Below are positions 41,386 through 50,962 of a stretch of 64,000 bases of DNA, piece after piece. A model generated the notes under the pieces. That model saw only the letters and a program-made list of their open reading frames with translations, searched no databases and was not told where the DNA came from. The DNA is taken from contig CP038117.1 in NCBI GenBank assembly GCA_004519485.1, positions 1,135,001 to 1,199,000 of the forward strand, read 5' to 3'. Each line of letters starts with the position of its first letter. The stretch's first letter is position 1. The position numbers and the translations under genes are program-made. The DNA is from Nannochloropsis oceanica. Lineage: Eukaryota; Sar; Eustigmatophyceae; Eustigmatales; Monodopsidaceae.

Positions 41386-41887
41386 TGCGTGCCCTGTAGT
41401 CAATGGGTATATGGAAGCATTTAGAGACAAGGAAGTCGTGTAAGGGAGAGGGGGGGGGGGAGGTCGAAGCTTCGACGAAGAATCAAAAGGCAGAGGTAAA
41501 AGCCCACACAAAAGCTAGCATGCCACATCTTTGTCCAGCACTCGTCGCCCTTGTACTCCCCATGTCACAAAAGGGGCCTTGACATGTCCTACTGGTCTTT
41601 GGGGCATGAATTTGGCGAACAGATCCGTCTGCTTGATCGCTTCAACCATCATGTCCCGTTGGGTTAGGGTTAGGGTTAGGGTTGGGTTAATACATATTTC
41701 CATCTCCTTGACCCTACATCTACTCTCATACGCACCTAACATGACGTCTTTACCCTCCGCCAAAACAAGACAGGCAGAAACGTTGAGCACCAGCCTCGTG
41801 AGGTGTGCGCTTGGACTTGGTTGGGACGTCCTCCTTCTCGAATCAACGACTCCCATCCTCTACGCACACGCCCCAGCACCACATCCC
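41386..41887. promoter_or_regulatory. Divergent intergenic (bidirectional promoter) region with telomere-type repeat
   Basis: Separates the starts of two genes whose products both carry plastid-type leaders. It contains the TTAGGG array listed separately, about 200 bases upstream of the + gene and 275 upstream of the - gene. A shared promoter is inferred from the head-to-head arrangement only. Confidence 0.5.
41659..41690 (+). repeat. Interstitial telomere-type repeat (TTAGGG)3 with TTGGG flanks
   Basis: Three perfect TTAGGG units at 41664-41681, bordered on both sides by the variant TTGGG. The arrangement is symmetrical about the perfect core. It lies in non-coding DNA between divergent genes. 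Confidence 0.95.
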
Positions 41888-42688
41888 ATGAAAACGATGC
41901 CAAGGCTGTCGTCCTCTCTCCTGTTTTTTATCCTGCTTAGTCCCATTGCAGCCTTTCTTCCCCCATCACCCGGACCCCTAGCATCATCACGCCCATCCCT
42001 TCCTGTCTTCTCCTCCTCTTCTGCCTCTGCATCGCCCGAGGGAGACTCCCGGCACCAGCAGCACCAGCACCAGCAGCAGCAACACAACCACGTCGAGTTG
42101 CGGGTCTACGACATCGGTGGAAAGTACACGCCAATGATGTCTGCGCTACTCCGAAAGGAAATGCCTGCAATTTGGCACGTGGGCGTGGGTGTGTACGGGA
42201 AGGAGTATTGGTTCTCCACACGCATTGAGAGCAAAGACTTGGGAGACACAGAGACGGCGTTCGGAATGGTCCCACACGCGACGTATGATCTTGGGCACAC
42301 ATTGGTGGAGCGCGAGGCGTTCGAAGCCTATTTAGAGGAGGAGTTGGATGCTCGATTTAACATTGACACATACAAGGTTTTCACGCATAATTGTAATCAT
42401 TTCAGCCGGGATGCGTTGGCGTTTTTGATGGGGGGGAATGTGGAGATGCCCTCCTACATACTCGAAAATTCAGACAAGGCTTTGGATGCCTTGCCGCAGG
42501 GGCAGGCGATGTTGACCAAGACGATTGCTAATCAGGTTGCTAGGGTGGTAATGCTGGCATGGGGTAACGCCAATAGGAGCAAAGAGGAGATAGCGAGGCG
42601 AGAAGCAAGGAGAAAGACGAAGAAGATCGAGGTGGACGAAGCACAAGCCAATGGACCAGGAAAGGAAGGGGGGCAGCAGATGGCGTGA
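41888..42688 (+). CDS. PPPDE/DeSI-family thiol peptidase, plastid-type leader
   Basis: Single exon, 266 residues; in-frame ATGs at 41888 and 41897. PPPDE proteins (DeSI-1/2) are papain-fold thiol peptidases that remove SUMO or ubiquitin, or act as S-depalmitoylases. Family marks are VELRVYDIGGKYTPMMSALL, the catalytic His97 in PAIWHVGVGVYG, and the catalytic Cys169 in FTHNCNHFSRDALAFL. PSYILENSDKALDALPQGQAM follows, matching the DeSI C-terminal part. The leader (LSSSLLFFILLSPIAAFLPPSP) is a signal peptide plus Ala-Phe, and a His/Gln-rich linker precedes the domain. Import into the plastid or its surrounding compartments (which in heterokonts carry a ubiquitin-derived import machinery) is an inference. 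The open frame extends further upstream, but across the telomere-type repeat and without a leader. Confidence 0.88.
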   Translation: MKTMPRLSSSLLFFILLSPIAAFLPPSPGPLASSRPSLPVFSSSSASASPEGDSRHQQHQHQQQQHNHVELRVYDIGGKYTPMMSALLRKEMPAIWHVGVGVYGKEYWFSTRIESKDLGDTETAFGMVPHATYDLGHTLVEREAFEAYLEEELDARFNIDTYKVFTHNCNHFSRDALAFLMGGNVEMPSYILENSDKALDALPQGQAMLTKTIANQVARVVMLAWGNANRSKEEIARREARRKTKKIEVDEAQANGPGKEGGQQMA

Positions 42689-43012
42689 TGTGATATTAGT
42701 TGTCAATTAAAGGGTGAGAATGTGAGGGTTTTGACGCGATGCGTGTATAGAAGAGAAAGTGCTGAGGTAACAAAGGAGGAAAGACTCGCAACCCCCCCCA
42801 AATATCACGTTCTATGATGATATTTGGTCCTTCTTCTTCTTCCTCGACTCTTTTCTTCTATTCTATGTTAAAGCAAATCCTTCTAAAACAACAGCCCTCC
42901 CCTCTCTCCCTCCCTCCCTCCCTCTATAATTACATTCACCTTCTCTCTCTGCCCCCCAGAAACACCTCTCTCTCACATATGCTCCTATACCATCTCAGCA
43001 TATGCTACGGCA
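42689..43012. other. Convergent intergenic region
   Basis: 324 bases between the PPPDE and CLC stop codons. A CCCTCCCTCCCTCCC block at 42899-42925 is GGGA-repeat on the CLC transcript. No gene seen. Confidence 0.5.
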
Positions 43013-46000
43013 CTAAGAACTTTTGTTACGTGCCGCCTTGTCCGTTGTTGTGGCTCTTGCTGCTGCCGCCGCACCTTCATCCATCCCCACCATTGAGGAG
43101 AAAGGCGAGGACGGCGAGATGGCGATGTCAACCACACTCCTACTCACCATCTCTACCGTTTCCCTCCTCGCAATCGCCGCGCGAATACTCGCTAGATCCA
43201 CCACCCCCAAGACTGCCCCTCCCTCCCCCTCTCCCTCCCTCCCACTCACCACCGGTAACAACGTCAAACCTCGTGTCGACAGCAAATCCCGGGCCTTGAT
43301 CGCCTTATCCTCAGCGCTCAATATCTGGGATGCCTTCGCACGGGCCACCACCTCCGACAATGTCAAACCCGTGGACCAGCGGAGCTGCCGCAGAACCTCT
43401 GCGAGTGCTTGTGCCCGCTCAGCAGCGTCAAGAGTAGCGACGACTTGCGTTAGTGCTGCCTGGAGCATGTCCAGGTCCGTGTCTTCGAGAAGGGAGGGGG
43501 AGGTGTAGGCCCAAAAAGGGAGAGAGGATGAGGACGAATTATCGGTCACGCCAGCCCCGCCTTCAGATTGCTGTAGCTGCTGAGAGCGAGAAGGAGGGAC
43601 GTAGCGCGCAGCAGAAGCAGCAGCAGCCGCTCGCTGTTTGTCGTACCACCTCTCCAACGCACTCATCAATTCCTTCAACAACGCCACCCCTACCAACTGC
43701 TGCTCCCTCCCTCCCTCCTTCCCCCCTTCCACCACCACCACCACCTCGGACTTGTCCGCACACAGTCTTAACAAGGCTTCTTCCAACGGCGTGTCGGACC
43801 CCAATACCACAGGAGGAGGGGCAAGGGCCTCCTGCACCCGCAAATTATAGATAAGCCCTCGCCCCCCCCCAGCCCCGGGTAAGATGATGCCCTCCTCCGC
43901 AGCTCCCGTCATCGACCCTCCCCTCCCTCCCTCCCTCCCTCCCTCCGGCAGCAATGTCCCCAGCACCTCTACCGCTGCCGCCTGGTCCTCAAACTCTTCC
44001 CCCCCTCCCCGTCCCTCCATCCCTCCTTCCCCCTCCCCCTGTTGCCCTCCTTCAGCTCCTCGACCGGTTTCCTCACGCACCAACGCCTCATCCGCCGTCC
44101 TCTTTCTCTCCACCAGCTCCACTAGCAAAGACCCCATTCCCGCACTAGCCATCAACGGCAACAAAATGTCGTAGTCCCTCGTCAATTCAAACAGCAATAA
44201 ACTGCCAGTCAACGGCGCCCGAAACATGGAGGCCAATACACTCGCCGCACCCACCATAGCGTAAGCCGGAGGTCCCGCAATCGGAATCAAGGTAGCCACC
44301 AAGCCGGAAGACTGCAAGAAAAACGTCAGCAGTTTTTGATACGCGGCCCCGGCAGTCGCTCCCAAGAAAAGGGAAGGGGCAAAGAGACCACCGACCAATC
44401 CAGATGCGAGGCAGATGGCGGTCATCACCGCCTTGAGCCCCAACAGTCCCACCAGCAGCAGTGCCGGGTAGCTTTGGTTCGCGATCAATCCATCCAATGT
44501 CTCATACCCAAAGAAAAGGACCTGAGGGAACAGTATACCAGTGAGTCCGCACAAGGCCCCGCCTATGACCGGCTTCAGAAAGCGTGGCACCTTCCCCATG
44601 ACATTCAATGCAGGCACCCGCGTCTTCCCTGCGAACAATTCCTCGAATTTACCGCAGAGGTATCGGAAGCTCAAGGCGACGAGGCCACTCAACACCCCCA
44701 GACCCAGATAGCCAGGTAATTCCACCAGGGGGTTCGAGAGCAGATAAGCCGCAGGCCGTAGTGCCAGCTCCTCCTTCAAACCGACTCTTGCCACCAACGC
44801 ACTGATCACCGCCGACAGTAAGATGGCCGCCAAGGTCGATTTCTGTATCCCCCCTCCTCCTCCTCCTCCTCCATCGCTCCCTCCTCCCCCGTTGCTGCTC
44901 GCGATCTCCAACGCAAAAAACACCCCGGCAATAGGAGCATTAAACCCAGCGGCGACCCCGGCGGCCGCCCCCGCCAACAACAATTGCTTCCGTTGCTCCA
45001 CACTTACCTTGCTTGTAATCACACGTGACGTCACAACCCCGAGCTCGACTGCCGGCCCTTCAGGACCAAGAGAGCACCCCGTGCCCAGAGTCGCAACGGC
45101 CGCCAGGGACTTGAGTAACGCCCGTTTCAAATCCAACGGCTTCTGTTTGTCGACGTCTTCGATCTGCCCGTTCAATCCAGGAGGAAAGTCTCTAGCTGTC
45201 TCTCTGATGACCCCCACACATACACCGCCCAGGGCAGGGATGGCCGCCATTGCCAAGGAGAGGGGCTTACCTGACCCAAAGGCATTTAAGGCCGATGTCA
45301 AGAAACTCCCGTAGGTGTACGTTTCCATCACACTAATGAGTGTTTTGAACGTAATAATACTCAAGCCCGTGGCAAGACCGATGAGCGCGGCTTGGACGAG
45401 GAAGAATGTGGTGGGCAGGAGGCCTATATCGGCTTTCTCCAATTTGCCGACGATGCGGGTGAGGATGGCGAGGCGGAGGGAGGAGGTGGAGGAGGAGGAA
45501 GAGGTGGCGGAGGAAGGACGGGGAGGTTGATCGGGCCCACTGAAAGAGGTGCGTGTGAGGGGGGAAGAGGAAGGGCGTTGGGGTAGGGTGAAGGAGCGGG
45601 AGGGAACGCTCTTGTGCGTGGGGGAGGAGAAGCAGGGAGGGGTGGGGGAGAGGAGGCGGCGGTAGTGCGGGGAGGAGGGTGGAAGGCAGAAGGCCGCGGT
45701 GCTAATGGGGAGGAAGAGGAGGATGACGACGCATGCGCAGAGACAGAGGGGATGGAGGAAAGGAGACGGTGAGGTAGAGGAGGACGAGTTGGCTGGTAAT
45801 GATGATGCTGAGGCTGCTGCTGTTGAGGGTGGAAGGAGGGGTCTTATTCTCGTGCGCCGTTTTCTTCTGGATGGTGGCAAGCCCGCGTCGATCATAGCCT
45901 TGTCATCTTGCCCTGCTCCCATCATTGTGGCTGCCTGTGATGATGGTGATGTAGTATGGAGAGGAGGATGGGTGAGATGGGATCGGCCCATTCGATTATT

Positions 46001-46105
46001 TACTGACATGCCCCTTTGTAGGTTGACCGTCACAGGAAAAACGTGTATGCGGATACAATTATATGAAGCACCCGAATCAGCAGAGTCTGTGGCAGCCAAG
46101 GGCAT
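43013..46105 (-). CDS. CLC-type chloride channel/transporter with CBS pair, CLC-e-like
   Basis: Single exon, up to 1030 residues. Several in-frame ATGs precede the domain and the true start is uncertain. CLC marks are TGCSLGPEGPAVELG (about 338-352, holding the gating Glu), the FNAPIAGVFFALEIASS helix, and further membrane helices to about residue 640 (LIPIAGPPAYAMVGAASVLASMFRAPLTGSLLLFEL in parts). The Pro in GPEGP, instead of the usual Arg or Lys, is as I recall it in the plant thylakoid channel CLC-e. Two CBS-like segments follow (PLEEALLRLCADKSEVVVVVE, and GLTLLPVVSG with VLGVVDLASIRAAI), separated by Gly/Glu and Ser inserts. A hydrophobic leader CVVILLFLPISTAAFCLPPS near residues 125-145 carries the plastid Ala-Phe motif. 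Thylakoid or envelope chloride handling is likely. Confidence 0.88.
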   Translation of the reverse strand: MPLAATDSADSGASYNCIRIHVFPVTVNLQRGMSVNNRMGRSHLTHPPLHTTSPSSQAATMMGAGQDDKAMIDAGLPPSRRKRRTRIRPLLPPSTAAASASSLPANSSSSTSPSPFLHPLCLCACVVILLFLPISTAAFCLPPSSPHYRRLLSPTPPCFSSPTHKSVPSRSFTLPQRPSSSPLTRTSFSGPDQPPRPSSATSSSSSTSSLRLAILTRIVGKLEKADIGLLPTTFFLVQAALIGLATGLSIITFKTLISVMETYTYGSFLTSALNAFGSGKPLSLAMAAIPALGGVCVGVIRETARDFPPGLNGQIEDVDKQKPLDLKRALLKSLAAVATLGTGCSLGPEGPAVELGVVTSRVITSKVSVEQRKQLLLAGAAAGVAAGFNAPIAGVFFALEIASSNGGGGSDGGGGGGGGIQKSTLAAILLSAVISALVARVGLKEELALRPAAYLLSNPLVELPGYLGLGVLSGLVALSFRYLCGKFEELFAGKTRVPALNVMGKVPRFLKPVIGGALCGLTGILFPQVLFFGYETLDGLIANQSYPALLLVGLLGLKAVMTAICLASGLVGGLFAPSLFLGATAGAAYQKLLTFFLQSSGLVATLIPIAGPPAYAMVGAASVLASMFRAPLTGSLLLFELTRDYDILLPLMASAGMGSLLVELVERKRTADEALVREETGRGAEGGQQGEGEGGMEGRGGGEEFEDQAAAVEVLGTLLPEGGREGGRGGSMTGAAEEGIILPGAGGGRGLIYNLRVQEALAPPPVVLGSDTPLEEALLRLCADKSEVVVVVEGGKEGGREQQLVGVALLKELMSALERWYDKQRAAAAASAARYVPPSRSQQLQQSEGGAGVTDNSSSSSLPFWAYTSPSLLEDTDLDMLQAALTQVVATLDAAERAQALAEVLRQLRWSTGLTLSEVVARAKASQILSAEDKAIKARDLLSTRGLTLLPVVSGREGEGEGGAVLGVVDLASIRAAIARRETVEMVSRSVVDIAISPSSPFSSMVGMDEGAAAAARATTTDKAARNKSS

Positions 46106-46783
46106 GTGCTGCTTTTTGTGCTCGAGAGAGGAAGTGGTCTAGAGCCGGAGGCTGAAGTGGGTGAGTTGTAGTAGCCGAGGGTATTGGTGCTCGTGTGACT
46201 GGTAAGCTGCCTACCGCATACCGTGTAATTATACCAATGCTTGTCCAGCTGCTGTGCATCTTGGAGAGCGCATCAAGGTGCTAAAGAGGATGGGGGTTAG
46301 CCGGAACCGGTCCTTGTCGAAGTGCTTACATTCTAAAATGGCCGTGGTGGGTCCACGCATAGTGTGATATGGAGAGGACGCTCGGTTTTCTTGCCAGTTT
46401 GATGGCCACAAGCGTCGCCTTATCACCTCCCTCCTGCCGCCCTCTTACACTACCATTACATACACGTGCATGGTCGATCGAGGACCAGGCATAATAATTT
46501 TAGCAAACGGGACTAGTCGAAATGCAGGGCAAGCAGCGGCCTCTTCACCGTCATCATCATCCTCCTCTCCTCACCACACACAACGTCTCGCCTCCTCTTC
46601 CTTGCCCTCTTTTTTTCCCCGTGCAGTCCCTAACCACGCCCCATTCATCTTCCTTTCATCTCTACACAGATCATTTCTGTTTAGCGCGTGTGTTTCTGCC
46701 TCTTGTCGGCTTAAACTGATTCACCGCCACCACTACTTGCCTTCCCAAGCACCCTTTTCCTCTCCATCACAACCATCACCACC
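46106..46783. other. Divergent intergenic (bidirectional promoter) region
   Basis: Between the CLC gene (-) and the ribosomal protein P1 gene (+). The stretch before the P1 ATG (46550-46780) is pyrimidine-rich on the P1 sense strand. No supportable gene. Confidence 0.45.
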
Positions 46784-47440
46784 ATGTCCAACTTGACCAA
46801 GGACCAGAAGGACGAGCTTGTCACTTCTTACGCCGCCCTGGCCCTCTACGACGGCGATGTGAGTAGCAGAAGTAGCAGGAAAGAGGGAGGGGAAGAGGGA
46901 ATGGTCGGGGGGGAAATGGGTGGAAAATGCCAGGGATGCAGGCGACTGCTTCTTCCATCTCCACGCCGTTTCCACCTCACCTCCTCTTGGTGATTTTTAC
47001 CAACAAGAAAGGGGACTGGAGGATCCTATTTCAATGAGGGTGGATGCACGCGTGTGGCGAGCGGCAACCAGCTCCTTCCTTCCTGTCTGATTTCACCGCT
47101 CAGCATTCTGACTCTCCTTCTCTCCTTCCCTCCCCCGCCTCCCAACATCACACAGTCCGAAATCTCCTCTGAGCAGCTCAATGCCTTTATTACCGCCACC
47201 GGCAACGAGGTAGAGCCGTACTGGCCCATGCTTTTCTCCAAGTTCTTGGCCGGTAAGATGGAGGACCTCATCACCAGCGTCGGTGGGGGGGGGGGCGCTG
47301 CTGCTCCTGCGGGCGCGGCGGCTGCGGCACCGGAGGCTGCTCCGGAGGCGGGAAAGAAGGAGAAGAAGGAGGAGAAGGAGGAGGATGCGGATTTGGCCGG
47401 GGGGATGGATATGTTCGGGGGTGGGGGTGATGGCTACTAA
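46784..47440 (+). CDS. RPLP1: 60S acidic ribosomal stalk protein P1
   Basis: Two exons, 46784-46858 and 47156-47440, phase-0 intron (GTGAGT to CACAG); 119 residues. P1 with P2 and P0 forms the ribosomal stalk that calls in translation GTPases. The sequence follows P1: ELVTSYAALALYDGD joined to SEISSEQLNAFITATGNEVEPYWPMLFSKFLAGK, then EDLITSVGGGGG, an Ala/Gly/Pro hinge and a Lys/Glu stretch. The tail is unusual. Instead of the near-universal DDDMGFGLFD-type ending it finishes DLAGGMDMFGGGGDGY. The stop codon and frame are clear, so this is real for this gene unless a further splice exists. The intron position after YDGD falls in the usual helix. Confidence 0.95.
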
Positions 47441-48755
47441 ATTACTGTCAAAGTCCTTGTCCTTGTTTTGTATGGAGTCTTGTCATCAGTTCGCATATGT
47501 TGCCGCCGGGTAGTTTTCCTTGACAACCTATGTATCTGCGGAGAGACAATTGCAACATACCAGCACGATCATCATCAACAACGCCTTTTTCCATGACAAG
47601 GGAAAGCTCACGTTTCCCTTGGCCTCGTCTTCTTCCTCTTCTCCCTCTTTTTCCCCCTCATGCTCGTGGACATGGATGTGTGTGTGTGTGAGTGTGTTTG
47701 TGAAGAGAGCTGGGTGTAGGTTGGTATGTAGGTAAGGCGGTGCTTCTTGTCTCTCCTCTTCAGTTGTTGTTGTTTCCAACACGGGATTTCGATAAGGAAA
47801 GGCAGGTGGGCTCGCGGTAGGCATGCAAACCCTCTAAGATTGACTGCACTTCGATTGGTTTCCATTCACCACAATCGACAGACAAAATACAAGAGAGAAA
47901 CATGAATAGGGAACGAGGAAAAGAAGAAAAGGAAATCAAAGGATCCATCAAGAAGGCTACTACTGTGATGTGTTTCTCGTCTTGAGGTCTCTCCATGTGT
48001 CTTCGTGGTCCTAAACATCATATCCTTGCCGACTGACTTGTGATAAGATTGTCAGTTACGATATCTGCCTTTCTCCCTGTGTATCGCAAACGTCACATGT
48101 CACCTTGAGACGTGCAAAGACCGACAAGGTGGCGCACTGCCCGGCTATCGGGATACAACGTTTGGACCGTGTTTCCTGGGGGTGGCAAAAGGGCATTTGT
48201 TGTTGGTCTGTGAGAACAATTTGACGACAAACAACATCCATGCAGAGAGGGCGCAGCTTTTCTACTGACCATCCTATTATTTATGATAGTAAGGGCCTGT
48301 AATGCATGTATGCCTTCTCTTCGAGTCTTGTCTCCTTCTCCATCCACATCCCTCCCTCCCCTCCTTTCTTGTTTCCTTCCTTTCTCCAACCTACTTTTCC
48401 TTCCTCCCTTCCTCTTGCTGCTCCATTGTTTCGTCAGGGATGCGAGCACCACTTGAGTAAAGCGGTCTTTCCTCGACACCCCGTCATTACAACCACAGGA
48501 CACAAGACAAGGAAAAACGCATAGTGTAAAATAGGGAAGGGAAACGGCGAGCAGTATCGGAGGCAAGCCCATGTATTCCTCCCTCCCTCCCCCCCAATGG
48601 CACCAACAACGCAGGAAGCAGCTTTATTATTCCTACGCCCTTGACACACGCGGAGGGGGAAAGAAAGAATTCATTAACCAGACCATATTTATACCGAACA
48701 ATGAACAAAAAAAAAACTACTTTCTTCCCTCCCTCCCTCCCTCCCTCCCTCCCCC
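47441..48755. other. Convergent intergenic region, about 1.3 kb, containing the SelT 3' UTR
   Basis: The right half is the presumed 3' UTR of the minus-strand SelT gene and contains the SECIS listed separately. Immediately after the SelT stop (48723-48750) the transcript strand reads GGGA repeats. The left half holds only low-complexity ORFs. Confidence 0.5.
48424..48495 (-). promoter_or_regulatory. SECIS element (selenocysteine insertion), type II fold
   Basis: On the transcript (minus) strand the core begins AATGAC (ATGA at 48487-48484) and closes with TGAC (48436-48433), giving the non-Watson-Crick quartet. Helix II pairs GGGGTG (48482-48477) with CATCCC (48442-48437), then CGAG (48475-48472) with CTCG (48446-48443), with one bulged base. 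Unpaired AAA lies at 48470-48468. The top is a 7-bp mini-helix, ACCGCTT (48466-48460) with AAGTGGT (48454-48448), and a TACTC loop. That additional mini-helix makes it form II. Below the core, TTGT pairs with ACAA as part of helix I. It sits about 270 bases past the SelT stop codon, in the right place to recode its TGA. Confidence 0.85.
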
Positions 48756-50039
48756 CTACTCCACCCCCAACTCCCTCAACCTCCTCAAAATCTCATGCCC
48801 ATTCGGCATCCCTCCCGTCGCCAGCTTGGAAAACACCAGATGAGCTACCATCCCTCCCTCCCTCCCTCCTTCCCTCCCCCCAACCGGAGGACCGAAATAA
48901 GTTATTTCGAAGGCACCGGTGGCAGCCAGGGAGGCAGCGGCGGTGTTGCCGAGGAGAATGATGGCAAAGGTTTGGATCTTAGGAGGGGGGGAAGGAGAGA
49001 GGGAAGGAGGGGGGGAAGGAGGGAGGGTTATGATTACTATCCAAAGGAAGAAGGGTGGGAAAGCTGATGCACCATGCATGTCGTGCAGATCCGCATCCTT
49101 TCGAACCTTGTTATTCATCATGTTCTCAAACCATGCTGGCGGCTCTGCACCCAGCAGACGGAAGACGACCCGACCAGTGACCATGAGCATAAACACGGCT
49201 ACCTGAACATAGCTCATTATCGTGGCCAGAAAAATAGCGTAAGGGGGAGGTGGGTAGTTCTCCCCGTGGATAACGAACGTTTGCTCGGGGTCACTCTTAA
49301 AGGAGGAAGAGGAGGAGGAGGCGGAGGAGGACACGGAGGAGGATGGGGGGAAGGAGGGGACGAGGGACGGCAGGTGGTGACGGAGGAACTTTGAAAGCTG
49401 CACAAAGCTCCCCCGGTAACCTGTGCACACGCAGTCAGGAATCGATAGATGGACAAAGTAAAAATAAAGTCGCCACCTTTAGTTGCGAGACAAGAACGAA
49501 AAGAAGCAAGCGTGAACTATTTTATCTTGTATCTTCCAGCTTCTTCCCTCTCCCTCCTCTCCACCCTCCTTTTTCTAATTACCTCAGCTTGTACAATACT
49601 GCACCAGAATGTGCGGGTGTTGACGAAAGTTTTTGCCTCCTCCCGCAATCGGAAACATTAAAGAAGGAGAAGAAGAGGAAGAAGAAGGTGAAGGAAGCCT
49701 TTCAGTGCCATCTTGGGAAATGGGGGCGGTGCGCTCTGGATGGATCCCCACCGGTGCTTGCCCCATGATGTGGGGCGGGGACTGGGGGGAAGGAACAACT
49801 CCCAAGGCTTCCTTTTTGGTGCTGGTTGCTGCCGTCGTTGCGTCGCGCACGTAGAGCAGGATTATGTACGAGAAGAGGAGGACGACCAAGGGCCAGCGCA
49901 AAAAGTTAACGGGAAGAGGCTCTTGGGGCTTGACGCCCGTGGCTTGCTCCTCCTGCTGGTGGGGAGGCAACTGGGTGGCTGGGGCTGGCACCTGCCCCGG
50001 GAAACCTTCCCGCTCCTCCACCTTGGCGGCGTCGGCCAT
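48756..50039 (-). CDS. SELENOT: Selenoprotein T (in-frame TGA = selenocysteine)
   Basis: Three exons, 50039-49583, 49420-49107 and 48977-48756; 330 residues if the TGA at 49586-49584 is read as Sec. SelT is an ER thioredoxin-like redox protein. Exon 1 ends VQYCTS-Sec-G and exon 2 opens with the rest of that Gly codon and YRGSF. This gives Cys149-Thr-Ser-Sec152-Gly-Tyr, the family's CxxU-G-Y motif. Exon 2 has FVIHGENYPPPPYAIFLA and a membrane-embedded helix (IMSYVQVAVFMLMVTGRVVF), then WFENMMNNK. Exon 3 continues IQTFAIILLGNTAAASLAATGAFEITYF and VFSKLATGGMPNGHEIL, as in SelT. A Gly/Arg/Glu-rich insert replaces a short loop, and a Ser-rich insert precedes FVIHGENY. The N-terminus is longer than in animals and has one anchor (LVVLLFSYIILLYV). 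A SECIS lies in the 3' UTR. Confidence 0.93.
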
Positions 50040-50962
50040 CCTTGCGGTGTCGGGTTATCCTGTGTGCACCGGATGGAATGGGGTGTAAGGTGTGAGAGCG
50101 GCGGCTGACTAAATTTGGCGAGGCTGCGACGAAATCGACTCATTCTGGCACCCATTTTAATCCCCATGTTGGCTACAGAGGGTGTGCCGGGGTCAATTGA
50201 AGTAGCTTGTGTGATAAATGTTTTGTGTCCTTTCCATTGTGCCACACAGTGAAGCCGGGATGAGAAACACGCGATTGAAATGAGTGAATGTAGCAGACTG
50301 ATGCCATAAATTCAACAAGTACTGAATAGATTTTCTTTACCTTTTGCAAATTTATGCAGTATTCATTGAATTAATAGAATTTTTCACTTGGTATACCCAA
50401 TGGTATGGCAGTATTGTTTGCGATTACAGATTCAATTACATGCTGTCGAGCCGTGTCGAGCTGCTCGGATCGATTTCACCAATTTTTTGTACGCACATTC
50501 ATTCGGTTCCATACACTAACCACACTGTCCCCAAATAATCCCACACGAGAGACTCGAGTAGCACCTTAAGGGCATGATTGTGAGTAGTCATCCATCCGTC
50601 ATATGCGTGAAAAACGTAAAAATAGGAGGATCGCCCCGGCTCGCCATCTAATATTTTCCCAGAGGATCTGTCCAGCACACCTGTGTGTCATATTGATTAC
50701 ATGTCAAGCATGTAATATTTCCTCCATGAGAGGTACTTGCTTCACACATTTTCCCGCACCCACACACCCCACACGTGACCAAATGGTTGTGCATGAGACA
50801 GGTAAAGCAAGGTGCCCTGGGCCCCAGCCTCCGAGCTTCGCTCCTTCATCACCCCATCTCCCATCCTGGCAGGTGCCTGGCTCCCCGCGGTAGCACGGCT
50901 TGGACTACCACGCTCTGATAACTACGGCTACGTCCGTCCACAGCTAGTGACGCCCCTTCACC
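50040..50962. other. Divergent intergenic (bidirectional promoter) region
   Basis: Between SelT (-) and the RBR ligase (+). An AT-richer core lies at 50280-50540. A GTAAAG at about 50802 and a GGCAG at about 50871 could bound a 5'-leader intron of the RBR gene, but this is weak. No gene seen. Confidence 0.45.

Noticed and set aside
41531-41887. N-terminal extension of the PPPDE frame
   Set aside because: It runs through the telomere-type repeat, has no leader quality, and a perfect signal peptide begins at the ATG at 41888 or 41897.
48875-48925. A 48-base intron within the last SelT exon around a Gly/Arg/Glu insert
   Set aside because: GT and AG are present, but the frame is open throughout and the span is too short to call; the insert is kept as low-complexity sequence.
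49584-49586. TGA read as the stop of a 151-residue protein
   Set aside because: It falls on the Sec position of SelT, is followed at once by a splice donor, and the gene has a SECIS; reading it as a stop would cut off the family-defining domain.
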